Source: Hydrangea macrophylla (Eukaryota; Streptophyta; Magnoliopsida; Cornales; Hydrangeaceae). From it: 64,000 nt of DNA. Made by a program: the position numbers and the translations under genes. The stretch is from positions 107,289,580 through 107,353,579 of the forward strand of contig CM066983.1 in the NCBI GenBank assembly GCA_033977485.1, read 5' to 3'. The notes under the pieces are model-generated. The model was not told the origin of the DNA. It did no database searches and worked only from the letters and a program-made list of their open reading frames with translations. Below, piece by piece: positions 23,855 through 36,500 of the stretch (positions are counted from its first letter, which is position 1; each line of letters opens with the position of its first letter).

Positions 23855-26565
23855 TGTAACACTCGTACCCGAAAAACAAGACTAATGTAATATTAATATG
23901 TCTTAATTAAAGAAAATCAATGTAGAAGATGGTTTAGAGTGGGGTTATATACCCACATGTGAAAATGTGTTCAAATGCAGACACAGATGAAAGTCTTGTA
24001 AGAGGTAGGACTGATAATAAAGTAGGACCTGACGAAGGTCTAAATGATGTGAATTGCATATAGATATAATTATATACTTAAATGGATACTTGTCTAGTTG
24101 TTTAAAGATATTATGATGTCATATGCCAAGTAAAGAGGACCAGTTTGGGTACCCTTGTGAGGGTGTATTTGAATACAGTTCATAATTGGTAGGTTTAATA
24201 ACAACCTCATATAATATGTGGGACCACATTTGGGGCCCCACAGAACATAGACTAAACCCATTTAAAAAATATGGGTAGTTAACATAATTAACTTAGGGGT
24301 TTGATAATAAACATTTAGAAAAATGAAGGGGTGATAATAAAAAATAGCAAAACTTGATGAGTATATTATTTGGGGAGTCATAGAATGACTCATTTGCACA
24401 ATCAAAACAGATTGGGAGGAAGAGCGACATGTAAAGAGAGAACCGAGAGCTTCGACAAAGACGACGGAGATTTCGTACGACTTTTCGACTCCGTATCTTG
24501 GCCGTCCGACGTTCGTTTTTCGATCCGAGACCGTATTTGGAGTTGTGGAGGTAAGAGGATCACATGCATGTATTTTATTTTCAGTTTCGGTAACATTTTT
24601 TCAGTGACCATTCTTGGTTGATAACTCTTGGTATGTCAAAACTATGTAGGATTATTATCGGTTAGGAATTGAGTTGAAAATTGGCAAGAGTTGGGGAAAT
24701 CTAGGCTTAATTGGATAATAAATCAAAGAGGTGAGTGTTCTAATCCCAAAATTGGGTGTTTAGTTATGTTCATGTGATAATAAATGCTTAATTCATGTTT
24801 GTGTAGCTATAATCATGATGAATTTGAGTAAAAGCATGTCAATGGTATGAAAATTGCTATGCTTATATGCTAAATTGCTTATATGCTTATGTGGATAAAA
24901 GGAAAGTCAAATAGTGGTCACCATTTATAAGTCCCATATATAAGGGATAGGAAGCCTTCAATGAGTGGGGCGTTGTGCGACCACAATGCAATGACAGTGA
25001 CGCCTTCAGGGTCATAAGTGTGGAAGAGACGCTATATGTGACAAAAGAGTGAGGAAGATCCGGGGTGAGAAGGACCCGGGGGAGGTGGTTGGAGTTACCT
25101 AACTTTTTGGAGATCATTTTGTTGATGTTAATAATAATTGTTACATTTACATGTTGAACATTCCAATAGCATGATTAGTTCTCTCACTAAGCGAAAGCTT
25201 AAACGAAAAATATGTTTTCTGTTGTGGTTATTGAATATCATAGCAACCGAACGGGAGGATGAGAGGAAATGAATCACGTGACGGGTTGGATTTTGGGAGT
25301 TGTGAATATGTAGATATGCTCACCGGCTTAGGTGTTAAAGTCCCCAATGTAACTCTTGTTTTGGAGATGTATAGTCAACTTATGTTTTAGAAGATTTGTA
25401 ATATGTCAAGTTGGGTTTGATGTTGATTATGCACCAAATTATGAGTTGTATTTACAAGTCACAAGTCATGAGTGGTTGTGAAGAACTTGGACAATTTGGT
25501 ATTAGTTGTGTCTTGTGGTGTGGGTTGCACTTTGCAAACTACATGTTGTGTATTTTGGTAAGAGACTTGGAAAAATTGAGTAACTTGCTGTAAATTTAAA
25601 CATAGTCTCTCTTATTTGAGTGTTTATGCTCATGTTAGGATAAAAATGTAGATTTGATGCATGCTTGAGCTCCTAGCTGGAGTATTAGGAGTTTTGGGTA
25701 TGTGAGTAGCTAACCAAGTGTTTGAAAATGATTTTGAAACCCTTCTGCTGATTAGTTAAGGTTTGGAGACACATGGGAATGCTTTGAAATGATTTTAAGA
25801 GTTCTTATGATGTTTGGGTTTGAATAATGGAAGTTGGGGGGTTTGAACATGTGTTGGGGGGTTTGATTGTTGTATCATACTTGGACATGATTTGAAATAG
25901 TTTTTGAAAGTTTCCATGAAGTTTAATTTGAAGTTGGAATCAAACCAGATTGTCTTCTCTTATGTTGAAATGTTCATGAGTGGTTGGGAAAATTGTTTAT
26001 TTTGGATGCAAATTCACGATCCTAGAGATAAATTTATGAGTTTGATGGTTGTAAAATGCTTAGATATCATATGTTAATGCTTGGAAAAAAACTTAGAAGT
26101 GTGGTTGAGATGTTTTCTTAAAGTCCTATAAAGTTTGGTTGAGTTTGGGTATGTTTTGAATTGGTAAAAATAAAGTTTTTAACATTAGAAATGCATTATG
26201 CAGAAGTCGGAACGATCCGGCTCTTTTCGGAGACATTCTGCCAAGATTTTCCAATTCGGATAGATCCGGGTACAAAGGGCGGATCGATATGCCCTTGTAA
26301 AATCTGATTGTCCACTTTTACGGAAACAAGAATATCTCTTTCTAGAAAACTCGGATTCGTCGCCCTTTTTTTGCGTTGGAACCGGGACTTAAAGACCTAT
26401 CTTTTGGTATAAAATTTGGCTATACTTTATTATTGACCATTTTGCCCCAAGAAAGTTCTTTTATGGAGTCTAAAAATCATGTTTTTCTTTATGGTTAGTG
26501 TACGTTTTGGTATGTGGGCTTTGTTACGCGTGTCCTAACTCGCCCGAGGGCGTTAGGGTGTGACA
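23855..26565 (+). mobile_element. Nested solo LTR, 2711 bp
   Basis: It starts TGTAACACTCG, ends GTTAGGGTGTGACA and is flanked by the 5-bp duplication ATTTA (23850-23854 and 26566-26570). No internal region is present. It inserted into an LTR of a related family. It contains a palindrome array at 26210-26289 and GGTATAAAATTTGG about 123 bp after it. Confidence 0.87.
26210..26289 (+). repeat. Paired-palindrome module in the nested solo LTR
   Basis: Degenerate copies GAACGATC (centre 26213.5), GATAGATC (26262.5) and GATCGATA (26285.5) are spaced 49 and 23 bp. TATAAAA follows at 26408. The geometry equals that of the Athila array although the LTR is unrelated. Confidence 0.65.
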
Positions 26566-27810
26566 ATTTATGTGATATTTAAAATGCTTAATTCTTGAAA
26601 TATTAGAAAAGCATGAGTTAATGTAGAATCTACATGTCCAAATGTTGATATTGCATATTGATATGTGAACATACTTCTGTGCTTATTGGGTCAAAGGGTG
26701 TCAAGAGATAATCACCATTATTTAGCCTATATTTAAGGGACGTTGTATTACTTAGACAAAATGGGACGGTAGTGACGACCACAACAAAACGAATTGACTT
26801 CGGTCACGAGAGAATGAGTGATTTCGCTAGATGCGACGAAAAAAGTAAGAAAGACCCGGAATCAGGGGTCCAGAACGATGGTGATTAGTTACTTGACATA
26901 CCGGCGACTAATTTTATTGTAGTGAATGCTTAAATATTACATACGCTGCGTTTCACACTCCGATAGCATGATTAGAATGTTCACTAAGCGAAAGCTTAAA
27001 CAAACTTTATTTTCTGTTATGGTTGTTGAATAACCACCGCAGGTGCATATCGGGAAAAGTAGAGGAAATGATCGAGCCTACGGGGCTGGGTCTAGCTTGT
27101 TTATGTATCTATATGTGAGGATTTGAATAAACTTGTAATAAGCTTGAAGTTTATGCTTTAAGATATGTTTAGAAATAAATGCTAGAATTAATTTATATAT
27201 TTTAGTTTATGAAAACATAGTAAATGGTGCTGTAACATGGAAACTCTGTTCAAGTATTATTCGATGGTTTTAAAACTCTGTTTTGTTTTTATTGTTTTGT
27301 TGGGGAAAAAAAGGTGTTTTTTTTGCAAGTTTGTTTTTAGGCTGTTAACTTTTACGAAAACAAATATAACGCTTTCTAGAAAATTCGGATTTGTACGTGG
27401 TTCTTTGCGTTAGAATCAAGACTCGGCGGACTATCTTTTGTTATACAATTTGGGCATATTTTTTTTAATGACCATTTTACTTTACTATTTCGGTCAAAAT
27501 AATAATTTTTAAAACGATGAAAAAAAGATTATTTAATCCTTATCAAATTTATTACACGTGTCCTAATTCGTCAAGACAAGTTGAGGTGTAACATCTTCCC
27601 TCTATCACTGACACTTTTCTCCACTGGTTTTCTTCTTTCTCACCCTCTCTTTTTTCTGTAACTTTTTTTTTTACTTTGCCATGCCTAATTCCTCTGGTGT
27701 AGAAACTGTCATTTATTGGCAGCACATTAGCAGGTTTTTTTTTTTATTTTTTTATTTATGTAGTGGGCAGTTGAGGGTGATCATAGCGTGGTTAAAAGGG
27801 ATAAAAGTTA

Positions 27811-28060
27811 CTCCCTCGTCTTTTTTTTTTTAGTCGTATATTTTATTTTAGGATGTCTCAAAATTAGTGTTTATTTTCTTAAATTAGTATACTCCTACAA
27901 TTTTTACTTACTTTTCAAAAATATCCTTCTTTGAAATCTACACCAAAACAAAACTAAAAAAGTTATTCATGATTAGGGACAATTGTAAAAAATAAGTGTA
28001 GTTTCTTTTTATCTCTTTAATAAATTAAATCCCAAAAGTAAACCCCAAAAAAGGTCGGAG
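27811..28060. mobile_element. Stowaway-like MITE, 250 bp
   Basis: The left end CTCCCTCGTC and right end GGTCGGAG are flanked by TA on both sides, as in Tc1/mariner-derived Stowaway MITEs. The interior is AT-rich and non-coding. Inverted repeats are short and partly decayed. Confidence 0.6.
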
Positions 28061-28816
28061 TAAGACCATCTCCAACAATGGCATCAAACTAAAAAATGAA
28101 GCAACTTTGCTGCTCCACATCAGCAAAATGGGCTCCAAAGGGAGCATCAAACAGCAGCAGCAACTTTGCTGCCCTTGTCATATGCAGCTAGGGCTGATCA
28201 TAGGTTCGGTCGGTTCGATTTTGCCTTAAACCGAGAGTCGAACGGACAACATCGGTTTTCTAGTATTGGCAACCGACGACCGACCATGAAGATCGGTTTT
28301 GACCACAGTCGGTTGGCGGTCGGATTCGGTCGGTTGGTACATGTAGTAAAATTTTACAAAAAGAGGAGAAGAAATCAAAAATATCCTTGGAGCTATCTCC
28401 ATTGGAAGAGAAGGAAAGGAGAAAGTACTTTACATAGACGGTTGAACCAATGGGAAAATGGAAAATGAGACACAAGAAGCAGAGGAGATTGAGAAAGTAA
28501 TAGAGATAGAATACATCAATGGAAGAGATGAAGAGGAGTGAGAGAGACTGACTGACTGAGAGATCGAGTAAGAGATGAAGAGGAGTTGGAGAGTGATATT
28601 AAAAAAAAATGGGATACAGTGAGGAGAGAGGGAGGATTAGGTAGAGTTTTTTTTTTAAGAGATACAGATCTTTATGTATTACATTATATATAATATACAT
28701 ACACTTTACACACACATAAAGAGAAAAGCTATTATGACTCTTTGACTTGAGTCTTGAGCTCACTTAATCAGACATATACTGATACACGTTAAACACATAT
28801 ATAAGGAGTACAATAT

Positions 28817-30946
28817 TGTCACGACCCATCCCATTACGCGTGGAAATAGGACACGTGGCACGCCACCAAGGCTCATCCAATCATTAAATAACTATACGCA
28901 GCGGAAAAGAACTTTAAAACAACTTTGAGTATTTAAAACTTTAGGAAACGATACCTTCCGAGTTGTAAAATTCGTATAAAATTGAAAACGTAATCATATT
29001 TTAAAACAAGTGAATTTATGTTGAAAGGGTTCCCAAAGGTGCCTTAGGAACCAATCAAAAGCTTTTGAAAATTTCCGAAAGTAGTAGAAAAACATTTCAT
29101 GCAGGGGGTATTTCGACCGGTCGAACGACCCCCTTCGACCGGTCGAATGACCCTGTAGCAGAATTCCTTCTAGCAGCAGAATTTTGCTAAAGCATCACCC
29201 AACCTTCATCCATTGCAACACTTTAAACATATTCCCATCTTTTCAATCTTTACCAAAGTTATAAGGACAAGTATAACAACTTGCCTAAGTTGGGAAAACG
29301 TTAACTAATGAAGTTAAGGGTCCGATTGGATCAAATCTAATAAGTGCTACAACAAATTCATAAAACATGAAATTCAACATGTTAAACATCAAGACGCGAA
29401 CTCAATAGTTCCGAGTCGCTACCAACCAACTTAAAAGGTTTTCAAAAGAATATTACAACAACCCAATAATAATCCAGAGCTTTCTATGATTCGATTACAA
29501 AGATCTATACCCCAATTCCTCCGAATGATCCCAACGGCCTCATCCCTCGCGTTCCATCTTTCCTTTCTTCATACCTGCAATGGAGTAAATCTCCATTGCT
29601 CAGCTATATGCTGAGTGCACAATTTCTAACATATGCATATATGATAAATCATGCTTTAATCTCATAATCACATCAAATAGTCTCTAGGGAGAGTGACACG
29701 CCTTCATTCGGTATATTGGCAAGCCCAAAGTCTATCAACCGCGATGCCAATGGCAAGCCCAGAGTCTATCAACCATTGCACCCAACTGCTCTGGCAGGGC
29801 CGGTTCCCAAACCAAGCAAGTAGCCGTCGCTACTATAACTCTCAAACATCGAGAGGCGTACCCCGGCATGAACTTGTATCAAACTCCCTTTTGACCCACA
29901 TAGACACATAGCATGCTCATATAATCACATATACATGCTCATATAATCACATATACATGCTCGCGTAAAATTAGACGTGCTTTTCACATTTAAGCGCGTG
30001 CATAATTAACGGGCCTACTATTAACACATGAATTTTGCCCGGATCTCAATTTCGTCGTCGAAATTTAAAACATGACATTTCCCTATATAACATAGGATAG
30101 AAATTCATACCTCGAGCTATCGTCGTATAACTTTGAGGGAACGACTAGAAGCCCGATTAAACGTCAAATCTCCGATCCTACGCAAAACCTACAAGTTTAC
30201 ACGCGTTTTTCCCAATTTCTAACATTAGGACTTTTATAAAAACTATGCCAAACAAGGCCTAAGTGGTATCAAAATGAAGCTCTTACCTTGGGGAGTTCAA
30301 ATATGAATTTTGGTTGAAAACAAACGGGCAGAAGTCCGTCGATTTGCGTCAAGAAGCTCTAAGCCACCAATCACCTCTTGATTTAGGTTTTGAGAAACTT
30401 TTGAAATGAAAAATATCTAGAGCTTGCTATATATAGACAAAATTATCGGAAATAATGTTTACCTCCCCACGAGTTTCCAAAACTCTAAATTAACCCATGA
30501 AACGTCGCACACGTTCATTTCATGCCTTTACGAGTGAAAAATATAATTTACAAAAGTTTTCGACTGAGTTCCGTTTGTCGCCGTAATTTCGTTCTAAAAA
30601 CTATTTTCGTGGAATTTCTAGATAACCTACCTTTTATGTAACGTATCACATTGGTTATCTCTAATTCGTTCCAATTGATCTCTAACAAGATCAAACTATC
30701 ATAAAAGTACACAAAACAGGTATATTCACTATTCACATATACCAGATAATTCAAATAACATTTAATCCACATAAATGTCATTTAATCATGTCAAGTTCCT
30801 CATAAATTACCAACTTCCCGAGTCCTTGATTGACAGTCACCGTTGACCCTCAGTCAACTCCATTCCAATTATTAATCAACATTAATAATTCTCAGAAATC
30901 TCAGATATGCATTTTAAACCAATGATTTTCTGGGACGGGCGTGACA
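28817..30946 (-). mobile_element. Solo LTR, 2130 bp
   Basis: The plus strand reads TGTCACGACCC to GACGGGCGTGACA, flanked by AATAT (28812-28816, 30947-30951). No PBS or pol is inside. The minus orientation is favoured by the arrangement of the palindrome pair and the TATA-like TTTAAAATATG near 29006-28996. A 22-bp unit (CAAGCCCAGAGTCTATCAACC type) is repeated near 29720-29785. Confidence 0.83.
29112..29147 (-). repeat. Palindrome pair TTCGACCGGTCGAA x2
   Basis: Two perfect 14-bp palindromes at 29112-29125 and 29134-29147 have centres exactly 22 bp apart. The motif differs from GGATCGATCC but the pairing and spacing match. Confidence 0.75.
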
Positions 30947-31647
30947 AATATATATACACTTTTGACTTTACAGACACATATAGAGAAAAGTTACTCTGAC
31001 TCTTTTGAGTCTTGAGCCTATTCAATGAGACATATAAACGTTAGACACATATAAAGAGGAAAAGGGGTCTTGAGCCTTGAACCCAATTAATGTTAAGTCA
31101 GAATCATCATACATATACACTACATATATATATATATATTATATACATACACTCGTTAAAACACTTGCTATTTACTAACATAAGTTATCTATTATACAAG
31201 GTTCGGTCGGTTCGGTTTTTATCGCTTTTTAGGGGGATGAACCGAAAGCCGACCAACAAATCGTAAAATACACAACTATTAAACCGAAATCGACCGAGAA
31301 CCGAAGTTTAACCGATCGGTTTGCCTCAGTTCGGCTCGGTTGGTCAGTTCTAATCGGTTTCTGAGCAGCCCTATATGCAGCAACTTTGTTATATTTACTT
31401 GTTGCATCAAATGAATTTTTTGATAATAAAAAATGTGGGGGAGAGAGAAAGAATGTGGTGGGATGATAAAAAGTGATAAAAAAAGTTTGAATATAAAAAG
31501 ATGGAAAATTAAAGATGCATTAAAATAATCAACATTTGGTGTATCCTTTAGAGTGCATGAGTTTGATTCAAGTAACAAATATAAATTCTTGCATCAAATG
31601 AGTCATTTGATGTGTAAAATTTACCTTCTCCTTTAGAGATGGTCTAA

Positions 31648-32484
31648 GTATACAAATATTCAATTTGACAGGAATTCTCAGGAAATGGCACCCTCTCTTG
31701 ATTAAAGGGAGGACCTCTGTTTTGGCCGTCGAATCGTGTCTAAAAACTGTGGAATGACAAGACTGTCATTAATAAAAACACAATCTGACGGTCAAAATCA
31801 GAAGCCCTCTCTTTAATAAAGAGGCCCTCATAGCCTAACTGTTCAATTTGATATTATAAAGAGTAGTTTATACGGAGTACTTATTTTCTCTCTCCAGATG
31901 TCCAGTATTATTGACTTTCCCACTTTCCAAGATTAAATGCTTATATGGCCTGTCTGCCCTGTCCCCTGTTTGGACTCTTTGTAATTTGTATCTAATGTAT
32001 AGTCTATTCTCACTTTCTCTCTCTTCTCAATACTCCTCCAGTTAAAGTGTAAAATTTTTTCATGTGAAAAATTTCTACTACAGTACAATATTTGCATGTC
32101 TAAATATACAAATTCAAACTTTTGTTTGAAAAGGAAAGAAAGAAAAGAAAATCTGAGGGTCAACTCTTATTTTTTTAATTTTCAATTGATCAAATAAAGC
32201 CAAGTGGTCCACAAAAGAAGTTTGCTTTTTTTTTTTTTTTAACTTCTCCAACTCCTAGGCTTGAGAAGCTACGTGGAAGGGAGTAAAAGCAAAAGCTAGA
32301 AGTCAAAATTTTTAGGGGTGATGTGACTGGTCATTAAAATGTTTGGGTAGTTTTGCTAGGTCCTTTGTGATTGATGCATTGATTACACTTTACACCCCCC
32401 ACTCGGGCTTTGTCCCATAGAAAAAAAATATTCTTATTTCAAATTCAAACAGTAAAATTCACATTACAGGTCACTGGAACTCCA
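31648..32484 (+). promoter_or_regulatory. Upstream region of the 4CLL7-type gene
   Basis: This is the non-coding stretch before the start codon. A TATAAAG lies at 31855 but is over 600 bp from the ATG, and no convincing TATA box is seen in the last 200 bp. An inverted CCTCTCTT...AATAAAGAGG foldback near 31690-31830 may be a small MITE. The transcription start cannot be placed. Confidence 0.3.
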
Positions 32485-33510
32485 ATGGCGGCGAAGCCTC
32501 TCTACGGCAATGACGGAATCTACAGATCTCCGAGACCACCCATCCCTCTCTCCTCCGACCCAAACCTCTCTTTGGTCCCATTCCTCTTCCGCAACCTCTC
32601 TTCACTCCACAACCGCCTCGCTCTCATCGATGCCGACACCGCCGAAACTCTAACCTTCTCTCAACTCAAAACCACCATCACCAAACTCTCCGTAAGCCTC
32701 CTCAATCTCAACATCTCCAAAAACGACGTCGTCCTCATCTTCGCCCCCAACTCCATTCATTTCCTCGTCTCCTTCCTCGCCGTCGTCTCGATCGGCGCGG
32801 TCGCCACCACCGTCAACCCTCAGTACACAGTCGCCGAGATCTCGAAACAAGTCAACGACTCAAACCCAAAACTCATCATCACCGTCGATGAACTCTACAA
32901 CAAAATCAAACTCTTCAATCTACCATCAATCATGTTAAGCCCCAAAAATTCAACCCAAAGCCCTATTAACAATACCCCCAATAATGTATGGTACTATTCG
33001 GACTTAATTATTAACTCAATCGGAGGCAAATCAACCCCCGTATTTCCGACCGTGGTACAATCCGACACTGCGGCTCTAATGTACTCGTCTGGTACGACCG
33101 GCACTAGCAAAGGGGTGGTTCTGACCCACAGAAACTTCATTGCGGCGGCGTTAATGGTGACCTCCGATCAGGAATTCTACGGCGACCCAAAAAACGTTTT
33201 CCTATGTTTTCTTCCGATGTTTCATATAGCTGGGTTGTCATTGCTTTGCTTTGCTCAGCTGCAGAGAGGTAACACGGTGGTTTCAATGGCGAAGTTCGAA
33301 TTGTGTTTGCTTTTGGGGGCGATTGCGAGGTACAGAGTGACCCACATATTTGTTGTGCCGCCGGTTGTGATTGCGCTGGCGAAGTATACAGAGGTGGTGA
33401 AGAAGTACGATTTGTCGTCGTTGAAGGAGATTGGGTCTGGTGCGGCGCCGCTTGGGAAGGAATTGATGGAGGACTGTGCCAAGAATTTCCCTCAAGCTGT
33501 GGTGTATCAG
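32485..33510 (+). CDS. 4CLL7: 4CLL7-type gene, exon 1
   Basis: Codes for residues 1-342, from the start to FPQAVVYQ, ending on a codon boundary before the donor GTGCCT. It contains the AMP-binding P-loop and most of the N-terminal domain. Confidence 0.92.
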
Positions 33511-36500
33511 GTGCCTGTCATTTTAAATTCATTCATTTAATTTTCTTTTCAAGTGTATATATATAAGTGCTTAAAATCGATTTTATGATCGGTGCACTTT
33601 TACTCTAAGTGGTAAGTTTAGTGTACCAAAATTTTTTTTTTTTTGTCTGCCTTTGAAAATGAAACTCTTACCCTTACTATTTTTACTTTTTATTTTTGGA
33701 TATATCATGTATTGAACATATAAGAGCATTTACAATGCAAAAAGCTATTTTGCATTGTTCAAATCTATATTTTAGCTATGTTACAGTATCAAAATCTACA
33801 ATTTGACAATTATACTCCAATGCAAAAAGTTATCCAAAATGTCATTTTTTTTTTCTTCACAAAAGCTATTAATCTAGTACATTGGGTAGTGTGTTTTGAA
33901 CACTAAGCATTGATAATGGGTGAAAAATGATTGTTGGGCCCAATTACCAACAAAAATCTGATGTGGCAAAAATTTGACAATGTCAAATCTTCTCTCATAT
34001 TTGAGAGAATATTTGACAATACTATAATTTGAGAGGTCAAATAACTATGCATTGGAGCATGCAATTTTAGAGAATTTGCCATATTTTAATTTAAGCAGGC
34101 CAAATAAGAGTTGCATTAGAGCTGCTCTAATTAAGATAAATTTAGCAACAAGTCATCAATACTTGGACTCCTTGCCTACTTGGTCACATCCATGTAAATG
34201 TTTTTTCCATTGTTTTTCCGTGGATTTGGCTCATCTTTCCTACTTAGGCATGACTTGTAATTTTTTTTCATAAAGTTTCCTTGTAAGTCTTGTATCACGT
34301 TTCCCTTATTTATTTATTTAAGGAATCTTGTATCACATTTCATTGATTTCTTCCCCTCTTTTTTTTAGTCACGTTGAGTGTAGAATTCTTGCAAAATGTT
34401 TTTCTTCATCATTCTTAGGGTCAATTAGATAAAAGGATAATTTAATATAAATATGTTGATTTAAGGATAAATTTAAAAAAATATGTTGATTTAAGTTCCT
34501 CAATTTTTTCTTGGACGAACATACCCTTAACCACAGCAAATAATCTCTCTCTTTCCCTCAAAGTTGGCCTGACAACACCACACACTTCGCACACGCGCAC
34601 ATCCCATGGCAGTCACTCACACGATGTGAGTGACTATACCATATCAAACTCAATTTCAAAAATATTTTTTAAACTTTAAACCTCCATTTTTTATTTACAA
34701 TTCTAATTTTTAAAATTTTTATACCGTTGGAATTGTGTCTACAAGAGCTACAAAACTAGTACCATTGTTGATATATTTTGAGCAATTTTTTTTTTTATAT
34801 ATATATACCTTGACGGCCTTGTTGCTAAAAACTTTTGAACAGTATTCATGCTTTGTGCTATTCATGCTTCTTTTTTTTCCCCATTATTACTAGTACCATT
34901 GTTGATATGTTTTGAGCAAAAAAAAATAATAATAATAAAATGCCTTGAGAGCATTTTTCTTGAAAAGTAGTGAAATTTCACCACTGTTTTTAGCACATTT
35001 TAAATTATTGGTGAATTTCACCACTTTTAGAGCAACTTCAATGCTACATGCCATTTTCATCATGTTAATTCTATTTTTTGTTCCAATGATATATGCCATT
35101 TCAAATGGTATATTTTGGCCCAACTACCGTTTGTCTTTCAAAGTAGCCTTTTGTTAAGGGGCAGTTAATAAATATGTATTCTTTCCAGATTTTGCATCCC
35201 AAATACTTTTCAAATACATGTGGGTGGAGAACTTTGTAGCCTTAAAAAAAAAACCATGTGGCAATGTGATACTTCAATATCCTTCAATCAAAATTATGTG
35301 GTACCACTATCACATATATTGGGGACCCATCTAAGATGCAAAATTTGTAAAACATAGCAAGGAAAATGGTCAAAATATTTTCATTTTAATATCACATGCT
35401 GATGTGGCACAATTGACATGTGCCATTTGTTGTGCCAAATATGGCATGAAAATTGGTTATGCCAAAATTTGGCATGACAAATGGTCTTGCATTGGAGCAG
35501 CCATATTCAATGATCATGCTATGAAATGAAATTGGCAACCCAAATGGCAGTCGCGTTGGAGATGGTCTTAGTCATGGATGTCATAACATGTGAAGTTTGT
35601 GAAAGTATTCATTACAATCATACTTTTCACTTTTAAACACTGTTGGTAAAATTTTACCATCTCTAATCGGATGTCAAAACATGTGAAGTTTATTAAAGTA
35701 TTCACCACAATCATAATTTCATCATTTTGAATCTTTGTAAAACAAAATTTTCTCCACATTTAAAATAATGGTGAAACAGTGGTGAAATTTCACCACTTTT
35801 TAGGAATAAGGCAGTTAAGGCATTTGAAATTTTTTTTTTCCTCAAAACATATCAACAATGGTACTAATTTTGTAAATTTCATCGACACGATTCCAACGGT
35901 ATAAAATTTGTAAAAATTGGAGTTGTAGATCAAAAATTATGGAGGTTTAAAGTTTAAAAAATTATTTTAAAATGAGAGTTACTATTGTGTATCACTCACA
36001 CGGTGTGAGTGGGGATGGTGTGTGAGGCGCGTGAAGTGAAGCCAATCATGTGTGATTTGTGATTGGTTTGGGAATTTCTGGCACGTGATGCCATCACATA
36101 TTAGTTAGCTGTGATTCCTTTTAGAATTTCTGGGGTGCGTGTGTGTGAAAGCGTAATATTGGGTTTTTGATTTTATATTGTCGTTTTATGTAGGATATTT
36201 ATTTGGTAAGGGACCTAAATCAAAGTAAAAATAATTAGCTATCATTAAATCACTATGTTTCCCTATCCTCTTTGAATTGAAAGCATTGTAACTGATTGAT
36301 ATGTTTTGATAATTCTACTACACCAAGTAATTGGACTCTAACAGCATTCCACCATCATCATCAAGAGAGATAAGAACTAGAGTCCGCCATTTTCATTCAC
36401 CATGTCAAAAAACATCCATCATTATCAAGAGAGATATATTTAAGCTGTCTTTTTCAGAGATGCAACAGTTATACGTGACTTGAAGTTGAACAACTAGAGT

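Larger units (their letters stand above)
22941..27593 (+). repeat. 3' LTR of the decayed chromovirus-type element, with a nested solo LTR
   Basis: It starts TGTAATACCCGTACTCGG and ends GAGGTGTAACA. Without the insertion at 23855-26565 and its duplicated target it is about 1.94 kb. It is homologous to the inserted LTR, sharing CTAATCCCAAAATTGGG, CACTAAGCGAAAGCTTAAAC and a TTTTGTTATACAATTTGG TATA-like region, but lacks the palindrome array. Confidence 0.75.
28189..31373. mobile_element. hAT element split by a solo LTR
   Basis: The ends TAGGGCTGATCA and TGAGCAGCCCTA are inverted repeats with one mismatch, and the exact 8-bp duplication TATGCAGC flanks them (28181-28188, 31374-31381). Without the LTR it is about 1.05 kb, with GGTTCGGTCGGTTCG and complementary stretches near both ends and no transposase, so it is non-autonomous. 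Confidence 0.85.
28064..31644. mobile_element. Tourist-like (PIF/Harbinger) MITE split by a nested hAT element
   Basis: The ends GACCATCTCCAAC and TAGAGATGGTC are inverted repeats flanked by TAA on both sides (28061-28063, 31645-31647). After removing the hAT element the interior repeats GCAGCAACTTTG and ATCAAATGA-type motifs typical of such MITEs. Confidence 0.68.
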
